Assembly: GCF_024713945.1 (NCBI RefSeq)
Contig: NC_134679.1
Span: 3,849,001 to 3,913,000, forward strand
Direction: 5' to 3'
DNA length: 64,000 nucleotides
Origin: Dermatophagoides farinae
Taxonomy: Eukaryota > Arthropoda > Arachnida > Sarcoptiformes > Pyroglyphidae
Part shown: piece by piece, positions 37,898-56,414 of the stretch
Numbering within the stretch: the stretch's first letter is position 1
Layout of the letters: every line of letters starts with the position of its first letter
Made by a program: the position numbers and the translations under genes
Notes under the pieces: model-generated
The model's database searches: none
What the model was told of the DNA's origin: nothing
Seen by the model: the letters and a program-made list of their open reading frames with translations, nothing else

Positions 37898-39202
37898 ACA
37901 CTAACAAACAAACACAACACTAATGGAGTGGAAAGGTAATCGATTGGCAGATCTGATCAATCAAGCGGTGAATTGAATGAAAAAAAATAAAAGGTAATCT
38001 AAATGAATGAATGGATAAAATCAAACTTGATGTTGCTCGTGTGTAGATCAAATGAAGAGAAATGAACGTCGTATTGTGGTCGTCGTCACGCGTATAGTCA
38101 GGTCGTTTGAGTTGATCTACCACGATACGCTTGGTTTGATTCCAGAACAACAACAACAACAAGAGAAGAAAAAAAGATAGCCACGAGAGAACGTTTGTCA
38201 GTAGTTTACAATCAAACTGATTTTATGAAACAAGAAAGAAAAAAGACAGCAGGTTGGTCGAACTTCTAGTTCCGGAGGAAATTCTGTTCATTGTATGTTC
38301 ATTTAAAAATTCGAATAGATCATTGAAAATAATGCCTTACGGACGCAAATAACAGTAGACAATAAAAAAAAATAGGAAACCTAAATAATAGGAAGAGTGA
38401 GAATCAAAAAGAAATAAAAAAAACTCAATTAGATCATTATAATGGAAGATAATTGAAATCAAATGAATGAAAAGTCAATTGGAATGATGATGATGATGAT
38501 GAATTGATGTTATAAACAGAGACTCATTGAAAATATTGAATATTGATTTTTCTAAATGGCATGTGAAAATTTTACCGTTATCATTATCATTGATGATTAA
38601 ATGGTGTGATATATTATTGCACTAATGGTTGTTTAATATCCTATAAATGATTTGATATCATTGATTGAATAAATTGATTTTGACAAAATAATAACACTAT
38701 TAACTGTTATATATTTACTGATTATTGGCAACTAATTCTTGCCCAAAATAATCATAGCATAAAGAATAAGATACAAAACAAAACAATAACAACAACAACA
38801 ACAACAAAAAAAAGCGAAAACTCTAGGACAATAGAATGAATGAATGAAACCTGCTATTATTATAAAGGCATCCTGTCATCCATTCAGACAAATATATTCA
38901 AGATATTACCATCAATGCGACAGAAAATAATGACAGTATGACAATCATCATGGTCTATTCAAACTAAACAACAACAACAATCAAATCATAGGTAGCTCAT
39001 CATAGTTAAGACAGGTTGGTTGCTTGAATAGTAAATTATTTCAGTCTTACTATATTTAATGACCGGAAAACGTTGGTTGGTCATAGAAAAAAAAATTGTC
39101 CCCTCTCTTTTTCTTTCTCTTAGATGATGTACATTTATTCAATGGATGGATTGTTCACGTTATCAACGACAATCACAATGGTAAAGTAATTATCATCGTG
39201 TA

Positions 39203-39226
39203 TGTGTGTGTGTGTGTGTGTGTGTG
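39203..39226. repeat. TG dinucleotide repeat
   Basis: About 12 TG units. Confidence 0.9.
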
Positions 39227-39940
39227 CGTAACAATCACGACAAGACAGCCAGTGTTTCAGTAATTGGATATAATTATCATTCCCAGTATATGGCCAGCAT
39301 TATTATTATTATTATTATCCAACAGACAAAAAAAAACTTGTTCAAAAACAGGTCTTTTAGAGAAATTGTATACTATACAATGTATAGCATCAATGCTACC
39401 GTTTTACTGTACCTACAACATACAAATAAACAAATATACACCCATAGGCCATATCCATGTCCATCACGTGTTTGATTCATTCTATTCTTAGATAGATAGT
39501 GGGGGGTGATAATTTCATCACATTCAAAATGATATGGAAGTGTGGGTGACAAAAAACAAAGGCCAAGCCTTTTTTCTTATTATAACAACATAACAACATC
39601 CTGTCAGTTATGTATGCCTATCGGTGACATCTCATATCACAACCAAAAAAACGAAACAAAACAAAAAAAATTGACAAATCATAAATTAAGTTAGAAATGA
39701 AAAAATAGTGTCATAAGAATAAGAATTTCGTTTTTTTGTGTGTACTACTTTTTTTTTAAAAAAAAGACAATAAAAAAATATAATGGATAGCAGGTTTTTT
39801 TCAATTCAAACATAACGTTGACCTTTCAGTTTTCAATAAAGTAAATCTGTCATGCCTGAATGTAACGAAAGAAAAAATATCCTAATTGTCCTAACATCAT
39901 TTTACATGTTTTTAATGAATCAAAATGAAACCTAAAAAAA

Positions 39941-39946
<6 letters not shown>

Positions 39947-39971
<25 letters not shown>

Positions 39972-39972
39972 G
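39947..39972. repeat. TG dinucleotide repeat
   Basis: About 13 TG units. Confidence 0.9.
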
Positions 39973-40685
39973 ACGCTTCATAGGATCCACAAACACTGAT
40001 ATTGTCTACCGATCCACTGTGGGAGATTTTTTTTTATTTTTTCGTTACACCATTGATTGGCAACTATAGAATATTCACACGGAACAAGCTAACTGGATGG
40101 TTGATGGCTGCTGATATATATAAAAATTGAAACTGAATCAGTATTGACAATGGCATTTATCAATTTATAATTTCAATTCAAATTGTCAGGAAAGGGAACC
40201 AAAGGCGTATGAACCATAAACACTGAATGAATGAATGTTGGTTGCATTTGACGTCATACTTCAACAGTCAATAGGAATATTAGGCAATGTTTGTTCATGT
40301 TAACCAAATTATATCAATTTTGTATGGATGTTGCATATCCATTATGCATAACGTCATTTATGTCGACATGTCAAGATGAATTCTCACAAACAGAAAAAAA
40401 AATTATTAGTTTATTCTAAATACCTGTCTCACACACACACACACACATTTACGAATTGGCAATGGTAGTATTTTCGTATAATAATTTTTTTAATGAATGA
40501 ACAAATGTTACCATGTCCAACATTATTATTGCCAGATTTAATAATTACACCGGAAACAATGAAATGATTCATAGCATAAAAGAAAGCCAAAAACAGTTCA
40601 AACAAACAATTCAAGTGAATCGGATTAAGGAAGTAAACAAAATGATGACAATCAATGAAAAATTTTTGCAACACTTATACACCAT

Positions 40686-40711
40686 CACACACACACACAC
40701 ACACACACACA
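40686..40711. repeat. CA dinucleotide repeat
   Basis: About 13 CA units. Confidence 0.9.
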
Positions 40712-43249
40712 TGACAACACTATCAATTATGAAAAAAAAATTCAAATTTTTTTTATTCAAATATACAGCATATATAAAGTTCATTGATTCAAATGGTTCA
40801 CATAATGTGTATGATTATGATGAGAATGAAAAAGTGGTTACTTGGAAAAACAAAGGATTCGAAAATCAATAAATAAACAAAAAAAAAGAAACGGATATGC
40901 ATTTATAGCATAGAACCAGGAACAAAAGAAAATAAAATGAAATGTCACATCAGCTACCGGGTTCATTTTTTTTCACCATTATTTGATACATTCATATAGA
41001 AACACGCTGATCAAACATACATAATGAACAGAAAAAAAATGATGTGGGTAAATTTTTTATTTTTATTTTTAGAAATGACGTCTACATTTACATGATTTTT
41101 AAACAAACAAGAAAAAAAAATAATCTGAATGCGTCATTTTGAATGGCCATTGGTCATCTATATATATTTTTTGTACTGTTTTTGTACAATTCTATCAATT
41201 CAGAAAGTGAATTTTTTTTCTTTGGTTTTGGTTTTACTGTTTGTTTGATAATGTCGTTATTCCAAAAATAGATTATTTCAATTTATGAATCTATTCTAAT
41301 TCTCGGTCAATTTGGCTCTCCATATTTAACCGGAAATGAAAATGTAAACATTTTTTTTTACAAAATTAATATTCAGAAACAATTTAAGCTCAAATATTTG
41401 TGTACACAAATACTTCTGGTTTCAATCATTATGTGGGTTGTGCACAAACAATTGACGATTCATGTGTTCTTTTTATTCAAGTAATCATCATATTGACTAA
41501 ATACTTCAAACTGCGACGAAAGAAAAGAGTTGACTCATGATAATTACAAAGTGATGAAAATTATTTTGGCGACATGTTTGTTTGAACTGAATTTTGAAAA
41601 AGAGAAAGACAAAAAAAAGATTTTGTTTTTGTCATTTTTTTCTTTACACACACACACATAAACACAAATGGTGAGCGGTATTCAACAATGCTTAAACAAC
41701 ACAATTGACCCACAAATAGTCACAGTTATCATTTGTTCCATGTTATATGATGATGATGTTTTTATAATGATTATTATAATTATATGATGAATTGTATGAA
41801 AATAATGTCAACCAACCAGACAACCAATTTTCAGATGATGTTTAAATGTCAAAAAAAAAAAAATTAATAATTCAAGTCTAGAAACTTGTCCATTTGTAAC
41901 TCAATTCAAAACTTAGAAGCAGCCTCTCACCATTTTTCGAATGTGAATATCAAAATTCATCATCAAATTCCTTTAATGATGTAGAATATTTTCATAAATA
42001 TTTCATTAACATCCATACGGCCAAACCAATTATATTGAATTGTAAAGCTATGGCAACCAAAATTTAATATGTATGTCACAATAATCTATGTGTGGGCATA
42101 ACAATCTCAATTCACAAGAACTAGAACTATAAAATCTAACTGAATGAATTTTTTTTTTTTGATCACTTATGGCCTCTAGGCCTATCTATTGATTAAAAAA
42201 AAATTCAATTGTAAATAGTATTGTGTTACAAAGCAAACATCATTGTTTACAACTAACGTTTAACCGGATCTTTCAAGTTCCGGTTAAGCTGTTTTTTTCC
42301 TTTACAATAGTTATATCGAAGCTATAATAATAATAATAAAAACTACACACACATACTTTCATTATAGACAAAAACATCAAATCAATCAACAAAATCGATC
42401 TATCAAAAGGAAACATCGTCATTTCCGTTTATTTTATGATCGATAATCATTATAATAAATCTATATATGTTTGTTTGATGTGACGACAGTTATATCATGG
42501 ACAATGTAATTGATGACAGTTTGAAATCAAAAATTTTAGTTGATATAATAGTGAAAATAAAACAAACACTCATATCATTGATGAGTGAGTTGATAAAATG
42601 GTTTATTGAAAACTTACTTGATTTAATGCATGGATGATGATGATGATGATGATGGTAGGCAATCTCATTTGTGATCAAATATCTCAAATAATCAATCATA
42701 CAATAATAATAAGACAATAATAATCACACAAATGCAAGACTATCATTGATCCATTATTGAAAGGTCGAAATAAGAAACCACATTGAAAAGTTTGATTTTT
42801 ATACAAACCAATTATGTTGTTTTTGGATGAACTTTTGCTTTTTTAAAATCAACACACACACATAGACACAGCAATGTATATTTGTCAACATTTTATATAC
42901 TCAAAATACAGCCATCAATTCCATAGAATTTGGCACTGTTCTAAATATTCTTTTTTCACTTATATTCGACCCGAATATCGTAAGAGCATCTTTATATTAT
43001 TATTGCATACATGTGTAGTGTTGATCGATTCAATAAAATATTGCGGCTACACATTTTGGTCGCTAGAATAAAAACCATATTCTGAATTCGTTTAATAGAA
43101 ACGGGACAAGTGTATGTATTTGTATGTTTTAAGTGGTTCACTGCCGATACCAGAAGATATATTGGGCACACATCCAACGGTATTATGTTGTGACCACTAG
43201 CAAACATATATTCACAAATGCCGATATCAGTCGGGATCCTGGTGCATTA

Positions 43250-43369
43250 TTACATAGTAGTGGCACAATTCATCAAACAATAGAGGTGTTGATACGATTC
43301 TTGGTTCCAGTAAACACGATTACCATCCATATGTGTGATTCGAGTGTATTGGGCGTTGTTACTGCACCA
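43250..43369 (-). CDS. Unassigned coding-like frame
   Basis: A 39-codon open stretch on the minus strand, including NNAQYTRITHMDGNRVYWNQ and ESYQHLYCLMNC, ends at a stop at 43250. After the stop the same frame continues readable for about 70 codons (YMFASGHNIIPLDVCPIYLL). It has protein-like composition with several Cys and Tyr, but no recognised family and no start. It may be a decayed gene or transposon piece. Confidence 0.2.
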   Translation of the reverse strand, partial: WCSNNAQYTRITHMDGNRVYWNQESYQHLYCLMNCATTM

Positions 43370-43666
43370 CCATAATACTACATGTAGTTTGACGGTCTTT
43401 TCTACGAATAGACTTGACGATAATAATAATAAACAGTATCAATTTTTTCAGTAAAAGATACCGGTTAAAGGTTATGACCGAGGAAGAATCGATGACTGGC
43501 GCCAAAACGAGGATATAAACGCTCTCTTCTCACTGCTGATGATTTACACACAACTAACCAGCATCAAGTCACATTAAAGACTGAAATGTTTAAATGTGAC
43601 ATAGTTTAATGCATGTAAACATTAAAAAAAAAAATTCGTCTGGATATATGCCTTACAATTATGCTG

Positions 43667-43906
43667 TTAGCAGAAATGCTTCTTCCACATGATTGCCCGT
43701 GCAGCCCCTTTTCCTTTAGCATTATGCCAACAATCGAAGGCAATCTGACACACTTCTGGCCGGAAATGTATTGACATATGGCCCATAGAGCTCTGTAAAA
43801 CTGAGATTTTAAGGGGCTAGGTCCGACTATGACTATTGTTTAACGGACATCTGTGCACAAGTCGCATAAGCTTTGGCCAAGGACCAATGTTTTGGTTTGT
43901 ATCCGG
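43667..43906 (-). CDS. Unassigned two-exon coding-like fragment
   Basis: Two short segments (43906-43845 and 43792-43667) join in phase over a 52-nt intron with GTTAAA donor and TTTTACAG acceptor. They read GYKPKHWSLAKAYATCAQMS then SSMGHMSIHFRPEVCQIAFD, CWHNAKGKGAARAIMWKKHF, Cys, stop. The composition is balanced and unlike the surrounding A/T-rich DNA. The family was not recognised and no start exon was found: upstream on this strand is Nup85, whose AATAAA (43915-43920) overlaps the approach. It could be the end of a small gene, an alternative 3' end, or the relic of a gene or element. Confidence 0.3.
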
Positions 43907-43914
43907 CTGAATTG

Positions 43915-43920
43915 TTTATT
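43915..43920 (-). terminator. Polyadenylation signal of Nup85
   Basis: AATAAA on the minus strand, 46 nt after the Nup85 stop codon. Confidence 0.6.
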
Positions 43921-43965
43921 TCAATGATTGTGAGGGATATTTAATGAAAATAATGAATACAGAGA

Positions 43966-45945
43966 TTAGAGTACAAAATGATTGGCTAGATGACAGGCAG
44001 CAGCCACGCGAAGTTGATTTTCAATACGTTGTATACGACGTCGATAGGATTCATCACCCTCCTTATCCTGTCGTTGCTGTTGATCATGGTTGCCGAAATG
44101 GTCTGACCACATGGTCATTGTAAGTTGGTCGCCATCATGACTAAAATGAGATCGAGCACGATATAAGACCTGTTCCAGAGATGAGATAAGTTTAGAAATC
44201 TGTTTACTATTTAGTTGTAACGGCCCTGGCATGGACATCGAAATGGGTGATTTCTGTGGCTGAATTAATGGAAGGCAATCTTCGATAACTTTGGTTTGAA
44301 AAAAATCTGGTATGGCATTCGATGTGATCATGTCGTCGACGAGAATTTTGGCTGCCAATTCATACTGGCCACGTTGACATAGCTGTCTGAATTCATGGTA
44401 TTTACAGAGAAATATCAGCCGCTCAGATAGAACAATTGATCCTCCAATGTTAGTGATAGTGTCTGCATCCACATCATTATCCTGATTAGATTCAAGGTAT
44501 TGACGCAAGATTTGATCGACAATGTGATTTATCAGCAACTTATCTTTAGCACGGATAGCCCAAAATAGAGCTGAACCAAGTTTTGGATGTGAACCACGTA
44601 ACCATTTTCGAGCTTGTTGCCGGCACAGAGACAATTCCAATAGACCAAATTCGAAACGACGACAAGTGGTGAGCAAACGTTGTAATTCACTTTCTGAATC
44701 GAATGAAACTCGTTCCAAAGAAGCCAAGATAAAATGTTGTCGATCGGCTGCTTGTTCACCTACATGAATCAGATATTCAATGCTCAACTGCCAGAATCTT
44801 CTACGGTGAGCAAACAAAGCATTGGCATAATTGACTACAAACGAATCTCTTATCAAACTAATATCGGTAATCTGATAATCAGCATAACGAGCCGAATTAT
44901 AGATGAGGTCGACAAAATGTGTGACGAACCACCAATTATCATCGAAGCATAGAGAACTTTGTTTAATAACATCGATAAGATCGTAGTTCAATGAAGAAAG
45001 GATAAGTTTATCGAACAATGATTTTCCACTATCGTTGGACGATTCATAATAGGTGTTCATTGTTTTTTCTATGAGAATATCGACATCACTTTTAAGACAA
45101 GGGTCGGTGAATAGGGCATATGAAACCATCAACTGATACCATGAATGAAAAAGATGGTTCACTGATTTGAATGATTCTAAATCACCAACCAATAATTTCA
45201 AAAGCAACAGTAACTGTTGATGAGAACGTTTCTGGCTTGTATTAGTCGAATGATTCTCGATCGCTTGTTCGACGCTTTCATGCCAGAATCCCCATCGAAG
45301 ATAATATTCATGTATGACAAATGAATTACTACTGTTTATAATGGGAAATTTTTTCAATAAATCTTGAACGACCATAAAAATAGGATCACTTTTGGATTCG
45401 GAATGCAATTCAAGCAATAGGGCCGCATTTTCCATATCACCGCGTAAGGCAAAAAACATGATAATATCCCAATAGTTTTCATGCATCTGTGGTAGACTGC
45501 TCACAATCATTTCGTCAGCCAATTTTACATAGTAGGTGAAATGCCATTTGATCCAATTCAATAATTGTGCTAGCAAGGTTCCAGTACTTGAAACGTTTAT
45601 GTAGAGAATTTCGCACAAATGCCAGGCAATTTCCATCTGATGTAACACATTCGATTGTCGGATCAAATCATCGTTTGCTGTCATTTGTCCATCCTGAGCA
45701 GTTAAATCGTCAACAATTTTGAGGTACCATGAATGTATGACCGAACGATATTTCCGGCTAGCTTTGATCATTTCCGAATGGCTCAACGGTTCTTGACATT
45801 TGGATAAACGTTGCACAAAATTAAAAACAACACCAGATTCAGATATGAAACCACGTGAATGACAATTGGCAAATAAACATGAATTTGGTAGCCAATCTTC
45901 AGAGGAAACTTGGATCAAAGTTTTGGACTTTTCCATCCGAGACAT
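43966..45945 (-). CDS. Nup85: Nucleoporin Nup85
   Basis: Scaffold nucleoporin of the Nup107-160 (Y) complex at the nuclear pore, needed for pore assembly and mRNA export. A single uninterrupted exon of 659 aa, close to the human length of about 656. The whole chain is alpha-helical with the ACE1/solenoid layout typical of Nup85. Family-like stretches include ISESGVVFNFVQRL near the N-terminus, YWDIIMFFALRGDMENAALL in the middle, and FWQLSIEYLIHVGEQAADRQ and ALFWAIRAKDKLLINHIVDQ in the C-terminal half. The family call is by recall of these blocks. No membrane segment or signal peptide. The start codon lies 172 bp after the stop of the co-oriented receptor-like gene, so its promoter must be very short or overlap that gene's 3' UTR. 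Confidence 0.88.
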   Translation of the reverse strand: MSRMEKSKTLIQVSSEDWLPNSCLFANCHSRGFISESGVVFNFVQRLSKCQEPLSHSEMIKASRKYRSVIHSWYLKIVDDLTAQDGQMTANDDLIRQSNVLHQMEIAWHLCEILYINVSSTGTLLAQLLNWIKWHFTYYVKLADEMIVSSLPQMHENYWDIIMFFALRGDMENAALLLELHSESKSDPIFMVVQDLLKKFPIINSSNSFVIHEYYLRWGFWHESVEQAIENHSTNTSQKRSHQQLLLLLKLLVGDLESFKSVNHLFHSWYQLMVSYALFTDPCLKSDVDILIEKTMNTYYESSNDSGKSLFDKLILSSLNYDLIDVIKQSSLCFDDNWWFVTHFVDLIYNSARYADYQITDISLIRDSFVVNYANALFAHRRRFWQLSIEYLIHVGEQAADRQHFILASLERVSFDSESELQRLLTTCRRFEFGLLELSLCRQQARKWLRGSHPKLGSALFWAIRAKDKLLINHIVDQILRQYLESNQDNDVDADTITNIGGSIVLSERLIFLCKYHEFRQLCQRGQYELAAKILVDDMITSNAIPDFFQTKVIEDCLPLIQPQKSPISMSMPGPLQLNSKQISKLISSLEQVLYRARSHFSHDGDQLTMTMWSDHFGNHDQQQRQDKEGDESYRRRIQRIENQLRVAAACHLANHFVL

Positions 45946-45993
45946 TATTTTATAGTTAATGGTATAGATATGTTTATGATTTATAAATTATGA

Positions 45994-45999
45994 TTTATT
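45994..45999 (-). terminator. Polyadenylation signal of the receptor-like gene
   Basis: AATAAA on the minus strand, 119 nt after that gene's stop and about 50 nt before the Nup85 start. Confidence 0.45.
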
Positions 46000-46117
46000 A
46001 AGATAAAAATGACTATAATACTAAAAAATTCACATAAAAATCAGGCTCATTGAAATCTAACACGAGAAAACACGTTTATATTTCGATAGAATCGATACCA
46101 TCGAAAATGTAGTTCTT

Positions 46118-47592
46118 TTAGAGATTCTTCAATCGACTTAAAGTGAATAGCCAGAAAGCGATATACATTCCTAATAGCTAGAAGATATAGTTGTTTTAAA
46201 AAACGATTCTAATAATCAGTATATGTATTTTACCTCTAAGGCCATTTTGTATGTTATCGATCCTAATGTAGCAATTACAGGGCCATATTTTGGTCCATGA
46301 ATTAGACGTCCATACCAATCATCGTATTTGAGCTTCAATCTTATGTGTCTTATGTTGGGCACAATGGCTGGTAGGTCTTTTTTAGTTTGATGTAATGTTT
46401 CGACTTCAAAACACATCGGAACAATCAACACCATGGTGATGATCGTATGTACCACGATACCAACAAAACCAGACATATATTCAAAGGTTTCAAGAATTCC
46501 AGATCGCAATAGTAAAATGATGCTCACATTCATCGGTATACTGATCATGAGATAGACTAGCAGAATAGAACCCCAAGCTTCACTAAATGCCTTTCGATAA
46601 ATTTTAGACAAGCGGCCATGATCTCTATGAATTTTACTTAGCTCACGATTCATTTGACAACGGCGTCGTTGACTGGTGTTGATAGCATTCATTTGAATTC
46701 GTATGGATTTTAGCGATGGATTCCACTTGTTTATTAGGAAATAATGAAATGCTCCAATTATCAATTCCATACCTGCTCCCAGCAATCCACATTCTACTGA
46801 TGTATAAACAGCATCAGTGAGTGTAATCACTTCGATAGCGAACCATATTTTATTGTACCATCGATTCATATGGAATTGTTCAGCCAGACCTCGATAATAT
46901 TGAGCGAATAGTAGACACATAATCGGAAAAGCTATGACATGCAACACGAAAAAGGAGCTGTTCAATAAGATCTGCAATATAATCAAATATCGACGAGCTC
47001 GAAATTCAATGTAGGGAAAATAAACCAATCGAAATTTGCCATTCATTAGTTGTTTATCAATATGATCGAAATATAATCGATATTGACAATCGGTCCAAAT
47101 TCGGCAAGCAAACTCTGTGATCATTCGAGGCAAGTGTCCTCGACCGATGAACCATTTCATATTATGATCGAATCTTGTTTGCCAGATTCTCTTTTTCTGG
47201 TCATCATCCAAAATACATTGTTGAAATTGATCAAAATTACGAACAATCAAATCGTAAGGATAGAGCATGGTGCATGTATCAACCGGTGTAGTAAAATGAA
47301 AGATATTTGTAGCAATTATTCCCAAGATGAATAACATTAAACATATTACAAACAGATAATAATAAAGTTGGTCATATTCGTTAATCATGAATACGCTTAT
47401 CGGATCATAGTTCCAGACAGAACACCATTTTTGAAATTTCAATCGAGTGAGCGGTACGAAAGACAATCGAACAATCAATATGAACAACAGAATCATTTCC
47501 CATTTATGGCGAAGACGATAATTCCGATCATGATAAAGGTGGACAATATCTTTCAAGTCCGTATATAAGAATCTAAAGAATCTGTACTGCAT
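46118..47592 (-). CDS. Seven-pass membrane protein, possibly a gustatory-receptor-like chemoreceptor
   Basis: Exons 47592-46234 and 46177-46118 join in phase (GCC TTA GAG|CTA TTA GGA) over a 56-nt intron, giving 472 aa. Seven hydrophobic segments are visible: MILLFILIVRLSFVPL, LFVICLMLFILGIIATNIF, a long one around SSFFVLHVIAFPIMCLLFA, TDAVYTSVECGLLGAGMELI, SILLVYLMISIPMNVSIILL, GIVVHTIITMVLIVPM, and a final ITYKMALELLGMYIAFWLF encoded across the intron. Length, seven passes, intron position just inside the last pass and a TY near its start resemble the arthropod gustatory-receptor superfamily, but the diagnostic TY-x5-QF ending is not present. An alternative is another mite-expanded multi-pass family. 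No signal peptide. Confidence 0.65.
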
Positions 47593-48106
47593 AGTTAATC
47601 ACCAATTGTTGATGACTATTGAAAATGAAATGTCAACTAATCTATCATATATAGGTTTACAATAATTCTTTCATAGATTGTGGCCAAATTTGACAAACGA
47701 CATTCTTGATACTGGTTACCATGGTTGAAATGTGTAAAAAATCTATGTATTCACAGAATTTTACGCTGACGAATAGTTTTACTGAGGAATTGGGACCATG
47801 ATGTAATTGTAAAACCAGTTTGAAAACATTTCCGATAAATTCATCTATAAATGTGCTTTATTATTTGTCAAATAAGTTGCCATGCAGAAACTTAAAAATA
47901 TCGCAACTTGATAAATTCTAGTGAATTTTAACGTTAATTAACAATTTCATTGATCGCATTTAGTTCATTAAACAATCTTGAATTCAAGGGTTAATAATTT
48001 AATTGGTTCAATTTATTAAAGCAAATAGACGAAAGTGATAGAAACAAGAGTACAAATTACAATGAAACTAATCAGAATATAAAGATATAAAGAATCTGGC
48101 TTGCAT
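47593..48106. other. Spacer between the receptor-like gene and the Mi-2 3' end
   Basis: Holds the receptor-like gene's 5' flank and the Mi-2 3' UTR with AATAAA (minus strand) at 48012-48017. Nothing else recognised. Confidence 0.6.
48012..48017 (-). terminator. Polyadenylation signal of Mi-2
   Basis: AATAAA on the minus strand about 90 nt after the Mi-2 stop codon. Confidence 0.5.
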
Positions 48107-54441
<6,335 letters not shown>

Positions 54442-55553
54442 CACTTAAAAGGATGCTGAGTTTCTGGAACGCTTATCCGATAGTAAAGATGGACAGGTGA
54501 ATGTTGGACATCAAACGAAAGGAACAATTATTGAGGAGCCAAATATTAGATAAACAAAACACCAATATGGCCGCCACTGGTTAACGTGGGAGAATTACTG
54601 CTCACAATGCACTCGTACACACACACACACACACACACGGAGCGAATGTGGTGAGCCAGTGGAGGACAACGATCACACCGCGAATGGCAACTGCATATAA
54701 AGACAGCCAACAAGCCAGCCACCATGAATTTAACCACCCCAAAGCTGCTAACGCCACCATGCGGAGATAAAGGGGCTTGATTTGAGATTTCTTTGCGATC
54801 GAAACTCAATGGGGCTGGACATTCATTCTAATTACAGACAGAATAACCGGGAGAGCTATTACAACCGGGGTACACGGCCACATATATATGCTTGTTTCTG
54901 TGTGGCTGTCCGTCTGTCCATCCTATCGGTATAAGGATGTTTTATGTTGCGCCACCAAACGTTGATGATCCAAATCAAATTCAAAATCCGAAACAATCAA
55001 ATTACGAATATTGAAAGAACCACCAGTTGAAAACAAGGTTCATTTGTTTGAACTAATTCTAATCTAATCAGGTATTAATTAACGGTAAAATAGTTACCAT
55101 CTTTTAAGGGGAATTATAGATTTCCTATGTAAATGCGTTAGTCGCTGAAAATCATTTGAATTGTTTGAATTTGAAACCCAGAAATTCAGTTAAAGTAACT
55201 AGATGGAAATGAGTTTATGAATTTCAAAATGCAAGGACTACTAGTTGATTTATCTATTACTATTAAAATAAACTATCTATATAGGCGACAATAAAAGGAA
55301 ATACGGTATTAATGATGATAAAGGTATTCATAATGATTTGATTTACATTCATAAAAAAAAATTGAATCACAATCATCAACGATAACGTAGCGATAATAGC
55401 TGTAGATTTTTATCGCAATTTTTTTTGTTGTTCGATATCATGTGATGATAGAAAATATTTTAATTTCAGATATAATTTAATAAAAAATTGTAAGTCAATG
55501 AAATATGAGTTTTATTTGCGTTTTTTTTTCGTTCAGTTTGCTTTTATTGTGAA
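54442..55553. other. Divergent intergenic region between Mi-2 and inositol monophosphatase
   Basis: About 1.1 kb that should contain both promoters. It has a CA microsatellite (54617-54638), an ATGGCCGCCA motif near 54568, and less A/T bias close to Mi-2 than near the phosphatase. No gene seen. Confidence 0.6.
54617..54638. repeat. CA dinucleotide repeat
   Basis: About 11 CA units about 180 bp upstream of the Mi-2 start codon. Confidence 0.9.
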
Positions 55554-56414
55554 ATGTCATCATCATCATCCTTATTGAAAGAATATTTAGATTTTGCTAT
55601 TAATTTAGCCAGACAAGCTGGTCAAAAATTAATTCAATGGCAAACAAATGGATTCGATGTGATGGAAAAAGGCATTCATTTTGGATCGATGAAAGATTTG
55701 GTTACCGATGCTGATGCTGGAATTGAAAATTTTATTTTCACTCAATTACGTCATCGTTTTCCTGATCATGATTTTCTTGGTGAAGAATCAGATGGCAATC
55801 AAATGAATTGTTTAGAATCCAATAGACCAACTTGGATTGTCGATCCTATTGATGGTACAACAAATTTTACGCATTTATTTCCTTGGTCTTGTGTTTCAAT
55901 TTCTTTGGCAATTGATCAAGAAATTGTTTTGGGAGTTACCTATTGTACTGGACAAGAACGACTTTATCATGCCATCAAAAACGGTGGAGCATTTTGTAAT
56001 GGCTATCCGATTCGTGTATCATCAAATGTCGAGAAATTATCCGAAGCTATGATTCAAACGGGAATTCCAATCGGTTATACACCAGCTGAATTTCCAGTCA
56101 ATTTTTCATCAGATCTGTTTAATACAATCATATGGCCAAGCAAAGCGTTTCGTTGTGTTGGTTCCTGTTGTATGGCATTGTGTATGGTTGCCGATGGAAG
56201 TATTGATGCATCGTTTATGATTAAAATAAAAATCTGGGATATGGTTGCCGGTTATATTATAATCAAAGAAGCCGGTGGTTATGTTTTCAATATTCATGGT
56301 GATAAATTTGATCCAAATGGTGGTAATATTCTGGCCACCGGTAATCTTGAATTGGCAAATAAAATTGGTAAATTATTTCGAAAATGTTCACAAGGAATCA
56401 TTTACAAACATTAA
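55554..56414 (+). CDS. IMPA1: Inositol monophosphatase
   Basis: Magnesium-dependent, lithium-sensitive enzyme that releases free myo-inositol from inositol phosphates, feeding the phosphatidylinositol cycle; cytosolic. Single exon, 286 aa, the usual family length (about 277-290). Metal and catalytic signatures are all present: DLVTDADAGIE, GEES (metal-binding Glu), WIVDPIDGTTNFTH (the two metal-binding Asp), the GSCCMALCMVADGSIDA region and IKIWDMVAG (third metal Asp). The WD motif reads WDMVAG rather than the common WDMAAG, a mild change. The gene runs divergently from Mi-2. The start is the first ATG, directly after a T-rich leader; MSSSSS follows it. Not distinguished from IMPA2-type paralogues. 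Confidence 0.93.
   Translation: MSSSSSLLKEYLDFAINLARQAGQKLIQWQTNGFDVMEKGIHFGSMKDLVTDADAGIENFIFTQLRHRFPDHDFLGEESDGNQMNCLESNRPTWIVDPIDGTTNFTHLFPWSCVSISLAIDQEIVLGVTYCTGQERLYHAIKNGGAFCNGYPIRVSSNVEKLSEAMIQTGIPIGYTPAEFPVNFSSDLFNTIIWPSKAFRCVGSCCMALCMVADGSIDASFMIKIKIWDMVAGYIIIKEAGGYVFNIHGDKFDPNGGNILATGNLELANKIGKLFRKCSQGIIYKH

Larger units (their letters stand above)
37836..42989. other. Long non-coding stretch upstream of C3G
   Basis: About 5.1 kb of A/T-rich DNA with TG/CA microsatellites (39203-39226, 39947-39972, 40686-40711), ACA repeats and many A- or T-runs. The longest frame, 119 codons at 40513, runs through a CA repeat and is judged spurious. C3G 5' UTR exons and promoter probably lie here. 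Confidence 0.5.

Noticed and set aside
37836-37907. 24-residue N-terminal extension of C3G (VCVCVCV)
   Set aside because: It translates a CA microsatellite; the downstream Met at 37835 is the more likely start.
40513-40872. 119-codon plus-strand frame
   Set aside because: Runs through a CA repeat (THTHTHTH), is Lys/Asn/Ile-rich like random A/T-rich DNA, and has no homologue recalled.
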